From: Spirosoma validum
GTDB lineage: Bacteria > Bacteroidota > Bacteroidia > Cytophagales > Spirosomataceae
Reading direction: 5' to 3'
DNA: 64,000 bases
Assembly (NCBI RefSeq): GCF_014699035.1
Contig: NZ_JACXAA010000020.1
Coordinates: 1-64,000, forward strand
A program made the translations under genes and the position numbers. The notes beneath the pieces are model-generated. The model worked only from the letters and a program-made list of their open reading frames with translations, had not been told where the DNA came from and did not search any database. Positions 15,779-22,803 of this stretch are shown one piece after another. How positions within the stretch are numbered: the first letter of the stretch is position 1; every line of letters starts with the position of its first letter.

Positions 15779-18388
15779 TTACCGGGTCTTCGATTTGGCG
15801 GGTCGCTGCGTCGGTCTGATTTCTTCCGGCGCGGATGGCATAACCGGCTCGGGTTCTGGCAGGGATTTAGAACGCCGATTACGCCCTTCGTGGAAAATCA
15901 CGAAGCCAATCAACGCAATCAGCAATACGTTACAGATCAGGTCAATCGTGTCGCCCGTATGCGCCAGTGGCGGATCGAACCGAAACTCGACTGTGTGTTT
16001 ACCCGCCGGGATGCGCATCGCCCGTAGTACGTAATCAGCCCGTAGATGAGAAGCCGGTTTGCCATCGATAAACGCCTGCCAGTCTTCCTGTCCCCGGTAA
16101 TAGATTTCGGAGAAAACAGCCAGCCCATCGCGAACGGCATTGACCTGATAGATCAGTTTATCGGGTCGGTAGTTGGTTAATTGAATGGTGCTGCCGGTAT
16201 GGTCCATTGTTGCAGGCAGGTTGCCCAGCTCAGGAACAAACCGTTTGTCGATCACTGCCGAATCGCGCGGATTCAGCGTTTTCATCACCGCCAGTTCCTC
16301 ATCCGCATTGCTTACCTGCTGCACATGGCCAACAAACCAGGCCGCACCCAGCGCTTCGGGATTAGGTGCCGCAATTGGCCCCGCGGGTTGTTGCTGCGGA
16401 TTGGCGGGATCGGGCTGTCCGGCCTGAATGACGTATTTCGCATTGAGCATGTTCAGGATGTTCAACGTATTAGGCTGGAACGCATAGGAAATCAGCTCAT
16501 TATACCGACGTAGTTTGGCCGCATGATACCCACCGATAGACCGATGGAAATACGATACGCGGTTATCATTCATGAAATTACTCGTCTGATCGAACACGCG
16601 ATAACCGAGGGATTTATCCTGCAAAATCTGCTGATCAGCGACCGTGGGCTCGAAAATCTGATTAGCCTGCGATTTGGATATGAAATCTGCGTTGTTCAGG
16701 AATCTTTTGTCGACACCAAACAGATCGAAAATAACGATAGCCAGCAATACCGGATAGAAAACGATTGGCTTGAGTTTACCCGTTACAAATCCCCACAAGG
16801 CACCCGCCGTTAACAGAATCAGAATGAACGACCGGAAGGCATCGCTCCGCAACATACTTTGCCGGTCATTGATCAGCGCCGTTTGGAAATCTTTTGCAGC
16901 TTCCCCAAAATAACGCGACAGCATATCCAGATCCGTAGGCGTCTGGAACGTAAAGAACGTAGTACCTAACAGCGCCAGCAGCAACGACACGCCCGCCGTT
17001 AATGCCAGACTGATGAGCAGCGGCTGCCGGAGTTGGGCAAAGGTTAGTTTCTGGTTGATGATGGTTTGTATGCCCAGTGCGGCCCCGATACCGATGAACA
17101 ACTGCGCCAGACAGAGCGCCATCGTCATCGCCCGGAATTTGTTCAGGTATGGTAGGTAATCGAATAGAAACCCGTTGATGGCCATCAGATTTTTCCCCCA
17201 GGCCAGCATAATCAGTACGCCAGCCGCACTCAGTAACCACCAGCGAATGGGCGTGCGAATGACGAACATGCTGAGCACGAACAAAAACATCAGGGCGGCA
17301 CCTGCATAGGCAGGTCCACCAACCATGGGCTGATCGCCCCAGTACGTCGGCGCGCCCAGTTCAGCCATTTGCTTTGCTGCCGCCGGATCAATACCCCGAC
17401 TCGTCATGGCTTTATAAAATTCAGAATCAGTACCCAGGCCCCCGCCCGACGCGCCACCAAAAGCATTCGGTATGAGCAGCGTAAATGTTTCGGCTTTGCC
17501 GTAGCTATAGCTGAACGCGTAGTCTTTATCTAACCCACTTTTCGACTCATTGCCGGTAGACTTCCCGTCTGGGTTGGTCGTTTTAGCCGTTAGTTCCGAT
17601 GTACCGCGAATGGTTTCTTTGGTGTATTGATTGAGCACAAGCAGTCGTTTGCCAAAGCTTCCGGCCGCCAGACCACCGGCCAACACCAGTGTAGCCAGCC
17701 CCAGAGCCAGTTGTTGCGCTTTACCCGCCCGGATCAACGAAATACCTTCAATAAGAACGTAGAGGCCAATGGTGATAAAAAGATAATACGTAATCTGAAT
17801 GTGGTTGGCACCGAACTCCATGCACAGAAATAAACCTGTCAGCGCAGCACCGAGCCAGTAACGACCCCGTAACGCCAGAATGACACCCGCCAGCACACCC
17901 GACCCAAACGCCATGGCATAGAGTTTGGAAATGTGCCCTGCTTCCAGACTGACGATGCTCAATGTACCGAATCCGTAGGCAGCTGCACCGAGCGCCGAAA
18001 GCCAGGGGTTACAGCCCAGAACAACCAGCAACAGGTAGGCCCCGAGCATAACCGTAAATACTACACTGGCTGTATTGGGAAGTAATCCAATAACCCCCAT
18101 CACAGCCTTATAAACGAAAATAAATGGATAATTGAAGTCAATCATGTAGGCGGGCATACCACTGAAAACAGCATCGGTCCAGAGGGGTTTCTGGCCCGTT
18201 TGCTGCGCTATTTCGCGGATTTCGCGAGCCGACGCCATGCTCTGCTGCACATCGGACATAGATAGGGTTTTGCCCGACAGCACCGGTGAAAAATAAATGA
18301 TGGCCAGCACGAGCAGCCCCAGTACCGCAATCAGGTGTGGAAGCAGGCCAGTCCGCTGGGGCGGGTGAAACAGGGTTGGTTGGTTCAT
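15779..18388 (-). CDS. YfhO family integral membrane protein
   Basis: 869 residues. It has many transmembrane segments from the N-terminus (LIAVLGLLVLAIIYFSP) to about residue 540, with large extracytoplasmic loops, and one near the C-terminus (LICNVLLIALIGFVIF). Typical YfhO features are FSGMPAYMIDFNYPF, the loop SYSYGKAETFTLLIPNAFGG, and the C-terminal beta region YYRGQEDWQAFIDGKPASHLRADYVLRAMRIPAGKH. The family is related to GT-C-type glycosyltransferases and, in Gram-positives, is tied to lipoteichoic acid glycosylation; in Bacteroidota the substrate is unknown. It is transcribed alone between a -7 element at 18411 and a strong terminator. Confidence 0.85.
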   Translation of the reverse strand: MNQPTLFHPPQRTGLLPHLIAVLGLLVLAIIYFSPVLSGKTLSMSDVQQSMASAREIREIAQQTGQKPLWTDAVFSGMPAYMIDFNYPFIFVYKAVMGVIGLLPNTASVVFTVMLGAYLLLVVLGCNPWLSALGAAAYGFGTLSIVSLEAGHISKLYAMAFGSGVLAGVILALRGRYWLGAALTGLFLCMEFGANHIQITYYLFITIGLYVLIEGISLIRAGKAQQLALGLATLVLAGGLAAGSFGKRLLVLNQYTKETIRGTSELTAKTTNPDGKSTGNESKSGLDKDYAFSYSYGKAETFTLLIPNAFGGASGGGLGTDSEFYKAMTSRGIDPAAAKQMAELGAPTYWGDQPMVGGPAYAGAALMFLFVLSMFVIRTPIRWWLLSAAGVLIMLAWGKNLMAINGFLFDYLPYLNKFRAMTMALCLAQLFIGIGAALGIQTIINQKLTFAQLRQPLLISLALTAGVSLLLALLGTTFFTFQTPTDLDMLSRYFGEAAKDFQTALINDRQSMLRSDAFRSFILILLTAGALWGFVTGKLKPIVFYPVLLAIVIFDLFGVDKRFLNNADFISKSQANQIFEPTVADQQILQDKSLGYRVFDQTSNFMNDNRVSYFHRSIGGYHAAKLRRYNELISYAFQPNTLNILNMLNAKYVIQAGQPDPANPQQQPAGPIAAPNPEALGAAWFVGHVQQVSNADEELAVMKTLNPRDSAVIDKRFVPELGNLPATMDHTGSTIQLTNYRPDKLIYQVNAVRDGLAVFSEIYYRGQEDWQAFIDGKPASHLRADYVLRAMRIPAGKHTVEFRFDPPLAHTGDTIDLICNVLLIALIGFVIFHEGRNRRSKSLPEPEPVMPSAPEEIRPTQRPAKSKTR

Positions 18389-18410
18389 AGAATAAAAACA
18401 GTACGTAGCT

Positions 18411-18418
18411 CAAAGATA
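18411..18418 (-). promoter_or_regulatory. Candidate -7 element for the YfhO-family gene
   Basis: The minus strand reads TATCTTTG, an exact TAnnTTTG match, about 23 bp before the ATG at 18388. No TTG -33 element is obvious. Confidence 0.45.
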
Positions 18419-18530
18419 CGGCTTTGTGCTAAAACGGACAGAAATGCCGGTCGATTGTTAGCAACAGCCCCTCTTCTAAAAAAGAGTGAACACACGCAAC
18501 CCTACTACACCTTTTTACGTATATGGTGTC

Positions 18531-18785
18531 ATGCGCTACATCGTTGTTTTCGCTCAACAGGAAATTGGCTACGCCGTGGGATTCGACGACTCCTCCGACG
18601 CGGCTGATTTTTTGTATTGGGGTTACGAAGAATACGATCTGGTGCCGTATGGTACGTTCGATGTGCTCACGGGCGAGGTCTGGCCTTACGAGCATCGGGG
18701 TGAGCGGGTAGCTGAACTGGACGAGCCAGGCATTCGCAAAATCGCGCTCGATTATTTAAAGTCTGCCATTCGGCAACGAACATGA
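18531..18785 (+). CDS. Small acidic hypothetical protein
   Basis: 84 residues starting MRYIVVFAQQEIGYAVGFDD at ATG 18531. An in-frame ATG 15 codons upstream gives a leader without family character. The protein is acidic and aromatic (DFLYWGYEEYDLVPYGTFDV, GEVWPYEHRGERV), with no signal peptide or membrane segment and no recognised domain. It is divergent from the YfhO gene across about 140 bp and stands alone. Function unknown. Confidence 0.65.
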   Translation: MRYIVVFAQQEIGYAVGFDDSSDAADFLYWGYEEYDLVPYGTFDVLTGEVWPYEHRGERVAELDEPGIRKIALDYLKSAIRQRT

Positions 18786-18824
18786 GCCGCTACTTATTTT
18801 CCACTACGTTAGCCGGATCAATTG

Positions 18825-18841
18825 ACCACAGAGGCACAGAG
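18825..18841. repeat. Degenerate ACCACAGAG-type repeat copy
   Basis: ACCACAGAGGCACAGAG matches 16 of 17 bases of ACCACAGAGACACAGAG at 49957-49973. Probably a remnant of a dispersed intergenic repeat. Confidence 0.5.
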
Positions 18842-18875
18842 TACCTATGCAAAGTCGGTACACTAGATAGACATC

Positions 18876-18908
18876 ACCTTTGACAACGCTTAAAGCGTTG
18901 TCAAAGGT
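18876..18908. terminator. 16-bp perfect inverted repeat between convergent genes
   Basis: Arms ACCTTTGACAACGCTT (18876-18891) and its exact complement (18893-18908) are separated by a single A. It lies between the small plus-strand gene and the beta-helix gene, so a bidirectional terminator is likely. The arm start ACCTTTGACA also occurs in a smaller hairpin at 5-20. Confidence 0.7.
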
Positions 18909-18942
18909 TGACTCTTTGCTTCGCAGCACTAATTTTCGGAAC

Positions 18943-20370
18943 TCAATTTTCCTTTACAATGCGATACCGGCCGGTCCGGTAACGGTATGAATCCAGGTCC
19001 AGGGTGCCCATATCGTAGGTTGCGCCTACCAGCTTTCCACTCACCGGGGACTGACTGGGCGGATAATTGGGATTTCCTCCATTACGTCCTGGCGAGGAAA
19101 CCGAAAGATAATATTGACTCTTTTTCTTATCCGACGTATTGAATACAGGTTTTGTATTCAACCCATGCGCATCGTAGCCTTTTGCCTGTAGTAACGCCAG
19201 TGTGGATGAATTAACGGCCCGTGGATCGCTCCCCCCCGTCGTTGTTCCTTGAAAAATACCGCGGCTGGTTGTTTTGTAATATAAATTATAATCACTACGT
19301 AGCTGGTCGGAATCATAACCCATAGTTCCAATATTCACCAATGCATTCGTATTGGTACTGTTAGCGATATAGATATTTCCGTCGTGTTCCAGAAAATTTT
19401 TCGAGTTGGTAAAGCTGACCAGGTTCGTTGCATTACCTACCCCTTCAATAAATATGTTGTTGTATAGTTTTACCTCCAATCCCTTTGTTTGCTGAACCGC
19501 CTGCGCTTTTTCGCCGTCAAATACGCAGGACTCAACCAAAAGCTTTTCCGTTGTTCCTGAACCGGTCGTTACGTTTGGCGCTACGTCGATGGTTCCTCCG
19601 GAGGTAGCTTTAGCATGGCCACCAACGAATATACAGCGTCGAACGGTGGTCTGACAGCCAGTTACCGGATCGTAAATCGATATAGCGTATTTGGATGGGG
19701 TGTTGAAAACGCAGTCTTCAATGAGTAAGGCAGGCATTCGTTTCAGCACCAGATCCGCTTCAGAGTTACTGTTCCGGTCGGCATAGAATTGGCAACGCCG
19801 AAAGATCATCGCGCCCATATCCTGAACGCCCGGCAGTACGCCCGTTTGAGAACCCAACCCAAACCGAAATACGCCCATTGTATAATTTCGGGCAATGCAG
19901 TCCTCCACCACAAACGAGCCACAATTGGTGGTTGCTCTGATGGGTATACTACAATTGTTAAACGTGAGTCGACTTAGCGAATTGGTCCCTCCTACCGTTG
20001 TGTAACGGAGGGCTGCAGCGCTGGCGGTGTTGGTGTTGTTATTGATTATACGAAAGTTGTCGATCGTGATACTGGTCAGGGTTTTACCAGTACCATTAAA
20101 CGACATAAACGAGTCGAACCCGTTACAGTCCAGCGTCTGCATTCCCGAAACACCCCGGATGGTTAATCCCGCAATATTCTTGCTGAGTGTAGCAATGCCT
20201 GTGGCTGTCAGAGGACCATCGACTTCGATCAGAATGTTGCTTTGGCCATCTTTGAGAGCCGCAAAGCAACTGATCATATCGGCGTAGTTTATCCCCGTAG
20301 TTCGATTGTGCACTGGCTGCGCCAGGGCCGAAGCACTCAGAAACAAGAAAACGAACAGTGTGTTTTTCAT
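18943..20370 (-). CDS. Secreted right-handed beta-helix protein
   Basis: 475 residues with a signal peptide (LFVFLFLSASALAQP). The body is a run of short beta-helix turns: NIAGLTIRGVSGMQTLDCNGFDSF, SITIDNFRIINNN, RLTFNNCSI, FVVEDCIARNY, MIFRRCQFY, LLIEDCVFN, TTVRRCIFVGG and LLVESCVFDG, with the inward Asn/Cys ladder typical of pectate lyase-like folds. The C-terminus (SPVSGKLVGATYDMGTLDLDSY) is compact. No pectate lyase catalytic cluster could be identified, so it may bind rather than cut. Its ATG lies 1 bp after the stop of the tail-fibre-like gene, so the two are coupled and probably work together at the surface. Confidence 0.75.
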   Translation of the reverse strand: MKNTLFVFLFLSASALAQPVHNRTTGINYADMISCFAALKDGQSNILIEVDGPLTATGIATLSKNIAGLTIRGVSGMQTLDCNGFDSFMSFNGTGKTLTSITIDNFRIINNNTNTASAAALRYTTVGGTNSLSRLTFNNCSIPIRATTNCGSFVVEDCIARNYTMGVFRFGLGSQTGVLPGVQDMGAMIFRRCQFYADRNSNSEADLVLKRMPALLIEDCVFNTPSKYAISIYDPVTGCQTTVRRCIFVGGHAKATSGGTIDVAPNVTTGSGTTEKLLVESCVFDGEKAQAVQQTKGLEVKLYNNIFIEGVGNATNLVSFTNSKNFLEHDGNIYIANSTNTNALVNIGTMGYDSDQLRSDYNLYYKTTSRGIFQGTTTGGSDPRAVNSSTLALLQAKGYDAHGLNTKPVFNTSDKKKSQYYLSVSSPGRNGGNPNYPPSQSPVSGKLVGATYDMGTLDLDSYRYRTGRYRIVKEN

Positions 20371-20371
20371 C

Positions 20372-21208
20372 TTATTGCAGTTTGTGGCCTATAACAATAA
20401 TGGCTGTATACGTAGTGGAGACAAGTGGCTGGATCGTTACGCCCGTGTCGGTAACGGAATTCGTATCGAACGGCATGTCTACACTAACCCGGGTATTCAC
20501 CTCATAGGCAACAATCCGGTCAATGCCCGTGTTCGCGCCAAAGTTGTGGCTAATGGTCTGGCCTGTACCCGCCGATGTACTCACATTCGTTGCCCTGTAC
20601 TGGAGCATATAGGTCACTGTCTGTCCCCCCGTAGAACCCTGATTATTCTGCGCCAGGGCCAGTGCCTGTGCAGCCGTAGCCGAAACCGAATTAATGGCCG
20701 TTGTAGTCGCAACGATACGCGTGTTGAGCGTATCGGTAGCGGAACGAATAGTCGCTCGGACCTGAGTACCCGTTTGATAATCGGCATCATTGGCAAAAGC
20801 AGTCAATGTCGTCGGCTTACAGCACAGGTCAGCGTAACTACCCGAGAACAAAACAGGTTTGTTGGCCAGATCCGCGTAATTCCCCGAGAACAAGACAGGT
20901 TTATTGGCCAGATCAATGTAGTTACCGGAGAACAAAACAGGCTTATTGGTTAGATCAGCATAATTGCCCGAAAAGCACGTAGTTGATAAGCTGGATGAGG
21001 GCGTAAGAGCAGCCGCTTGCCGACCACTTCCCTTCTCGAACTTCAAATAACGTATTACCCCTTCTTCAGCTATTGAGTCCTGTATGGTACGGTTACGGAT
21101 CGATACGCCCGTTGGACTATCCACTGTAGTGATTTTGCCGGATGTCTGGACTTGTGCTCGTACTGTCCAGCTAATGAATAAAACGGAAATCAGTAAAATG
21201 TTTTTCAT
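20372..21208 (-). CDS. Secreted protein with tail-fibre-type FSGNYADLxNKP repeats
   Basis: About 278 residues from ATG 21208 (MKNILLISVLFISWTVRAQ, a good signal peptide); a start at 21223 adds five residues. The centre carries four tandem 14-residue units of the form LFSGNYADLANKPV, the last degenerating to LFSGSYADLCCKPT. Such SG-Y-DL-NKP units are common in phage tail fibres and bacterial surface adhesins, where they form a trimeric stalk. A short helical stretch (RSATDTLNTRIVATTTAINSV) follows, then a beta-rich C-terminal head. Exported, so likely a cell-surface or fibrous protein. It is coupled to the beta-helix gene downstream. Confidence 0.7.
   Translation of the reverse strand: MKNILLISVLFISWTVRAQVQTSGKITTVDSPTGVSIRNRTIQDSIAEEGVIRYLKFEKGSGRQAAALTPSSSLSTTCFSGNYADLTNKPVLFSGNYIDLANKPVLFSGNYADLANKPVLFSGSYADLCCKPTTLTAFANDADYQTGTQVRATIRSATDTLNTRIVATTTAINSVSATAAQALALAQNNQGSTGGQTVTYMLQYRATNVSTSAGTGQTISHNFGANTGIDRIVAYEVNTRVSVDMPFDTNSVTDTGVTIQPLVSTTYTAIIVIGHKLQ
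20815..20990 (-). repeat. Tandem 42-bp repeats inside the tail-fibre-like gene
   Basis: Four in-frame units of about 42 bp encode the FSGNYADLxNKPV motif. Third-position differences show they are not very recent duplications. Confidence 0.75.
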
Positions 21209-21377
21209 TGGATAAGACGTCAAAAAGATTAAACAGTGATTTTAGATACAGCTTATTTACTCAAAATGAAGAGTCTTACGATCAGTGTTCATGGAGAGAT
21301 AATATGCGAAACTGACTGCTCGCAGCATGTCTCCTGACGAAAACGTTGGTTACAAAGTCGACTATCGTAAAAAAGAA

Positions 21378-21418
21378 AATCGTGTTTCTGGTTGACATGG
21401 TCAACCAGAAACACGATT
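21378..21418. repeat. 19-bp perfect inverted repeat
   Basis: Arms 21378-21396 and 21400-21418 (AATCGTGTTTCTGGTTGAC and complement) with loop ATG. No U-run follows clearly on either strand. It lies upstream of the tail-fibre-like gene and about 390 bp before the next plus-strand gene. Confidence 0.7.
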
Positions 21419-21691
21419 GCTAAATGAGTTACATCTATTTTCCTCCCAGCGCCCATCCTTTAGCAGGCGCGAATATCGAATGAGTTGAGGGTAGCAAAAT
21501 TGTCCAGGCATATGGTGCAGATGAATACGCCAATTTATCAATTATTCACCAGACACCATATTTGACTCTTTTTTATTTACCAATATTCTTATTAATATAC
21601 TAAAAGAAAAAATAATGAGTCAACAGATCGCTTCGTGTCTTTTCGCTTTATCAGGTAAGCAGTTTTAAGTAATCAATTCAGCCGTACCTGG

Positions 21692-21755
21692 TCAATCCAT
21701 TTTTTCGAGGAATTTATTTTCGGAGGCTCCCTAAAAGAGGTGCTCAAGGCGGCAG
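21692..21755 (+). repeat. Diverged direct repeat, copy A
   Basis: Shares TCAATCCAT-TTTTCG-GGAA, then AGG and GAGGTGC at near-equal spacing with copy B at 22433-22500. The two copies bracket the small convergent genes at 21808-22283. Confidence 0.5.
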
Positions 21756-21807
21756 GTCCAAATTGGTTGGGGTTCTGTTTATTGACTTTTTTTCTACCTT
21801 CGGGATT

Positions 21808-22104
21808 ATGGACGATATTTTTAATTTTCTCAACAGCACCTTCGAAGCTGGGCAGTCGATTCTGGACGGAAAAGGTCGAATCATTGGTTACGCGAATGAC
21901 GGTGGTTCCATCAGCGGTGTTCTGTCGCTGGGAAGCGATCAGATCAAGTATCAGATTGACCCCTCAATGTCTCCGGGCGACATGCGTAAATACAGCTTAA
22001 CGCTGGAACGGACCGGGCAGACGGTTGTGCAGGAACACCTCTATGCAAAAGAAATCATCCATATCCTTAAAACAGGCGACCTACCTATTTTTCAGACTGC
22101 CTGA
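21808..22104 (+). CDS. Small soluble hypothetical protein
   Basis: 98 residues from ATG 21808 (MDDIFNFLNSTFEAGQSIL). Upstream in-frame codons to 21763 read as noncoding. No signal peptide or membrane helix. A short glycine-rich middle (GKGRIIGYANDGGSISGVLSLGSD) is followed by a charged region and an amphipathic C-terminus. No family recognised. Its 3' end overlaps the convergent small gene by 13 bp, and the pair is bracketed by a diverged direct repeat. Confidence 0.55.
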   Translation: MDDIFNFLNSTFEAGQSILDGKGRIIGYANDGGSISGVLSLGSDQIKYQIDPSMSPGDMRKYSLTLERTGQTVVQEHLYAKEIIHILKTGDLPIFQTA

Positions 22105-22283
22105 CTGATTTTCCGAAGCAACCGACCGATCACCACAGCTGTGCGTCCGGTGTCAAATTGAACGAGCATCGACCCATTTCGACCGCGTATGCATTGGCCA
22201 TCGTCGCGCCTTACGGCCTGGCATAGCTGACCTTTCAATGTCGGGTCGGTCATTCGATCTCCCAAATAAGTGTAACTGGTCAT
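22092..22283 (-). CDS. Small basic hypothetical protein (MTSYTYLGDRMTD type)
   Basis: 63 residues from ATG 22283; an upstream ATG at 22310 is also in frame. The sequence MTSYTYLGDRMTDPTLKGQ...CQAVRRDDGQCIRGRNGSMLV...RTAVVIGRLLRKI resembles a short conserved type I recall from Cytophagales genomes, with two Cys and a basic C-terminus. That recollection cannot be tested here. It overlaps the convergent gene tail by 13 bp. Function unknown; a small nucleic-acid-binding or regulatory protein is possible. Confidence 0.6.
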   Translation of the reverse strand: MTSYTYLGDRMTDPTLKGQLCQAVRRDDGQCIRGRNGSMLVQFDTGRTAVVIGRLLRKISQAV

Positions 22284-22803
22284 TACGCCTGGACTAAGCG
22301 ATACATTCAACTATATAACCACGGAACGTTGTTGTTCTATTATAGCCGACTGCCGTTGATGACTGGGTTTGACTGCTTGAGGTTCGTTACGCAGTTCGAC
22401 TCCCCCGCCTTCACCACTGAGATCTTTTCGTTTCAATCCATCTTTTCGTGGAAGTCTGTTACGTAGGACTATTTCTCAGTGAAGAGGTGCCGAGGCTTGC
22501 TATCAATCGCTACCGATTGGGAGGTTGCTGACTCTCCGCTTGTTGATACATTGACTCAATCCATCACCCAATCAGGCATTTATGGAGTTTTACAAACCTG
22601 TCTGACTGAATTGAAAGCCGAATTAAGTATTCCATTAATCATAAGGAACCTTATCCCTCACTTTCTAACGCGAACCTACTCTGGAAGTACAGACCGTCTC
22701 GTCTGCTCACCCAGCGGCAGCGTAATAAACAAAAAGTTGGTCACCTTTCGAGCAATGACCGACTTTATCGTTTTCAATTATTTTGGCGGCAACCTACGTT
22801 CCA
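22284..22803. other. Noncoding stretch with direct repeat copy B
   Basis: About 520 bp. At 22433-22500 lies the second member of the TCAATCCAT...GAGGTGC repeat. An open plus-strand frame covers 22479-22910, but its translation shows no family character and it runs into the opposite-strand gene, so I do not call it. No RNA gene is seen. Confidence 0.4.
22433..22500 (+). repeat. Diverged direct repeat, copy B
   Basis: Aligned with copy A at 21692-21755: TCAATCCATCTTTTCGTGGAA, a middle block with AGG, and GAAGAGGTGC. Same orientation, about 740 bp apart. Confidence 0.5.

Larger units (their letters stand above)
21209..21807. other. Noncoding stretch with a long hairpin and one member of a direct repeat
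   Basis: About 600 bp without a recognisable gene. It contains a 19-bp perfect hairpin at 21378-21418, an AT-rich section around 21560-21620, and at 21692-21755 a roughly 65-bp sequence beginning TCAATCCATTTTTTCG. A diverged copy of that sequence lies at 22433-22500. The latter could be a regulatory leader or an element end. Confidence 0.45.

Noticed and set aside
20815-20990. CRISPR array
   Set aside because: The 42-bp units are contiguous, in frame and encode a protein motif; there are no unique spacers between them.
18943-21223. Prophage remnant
   Set aside because: Tail-fibre-like repeats are present, but both proteins have signal peptides and there are no integrase, capsid, terminase or lysis genes nearby.
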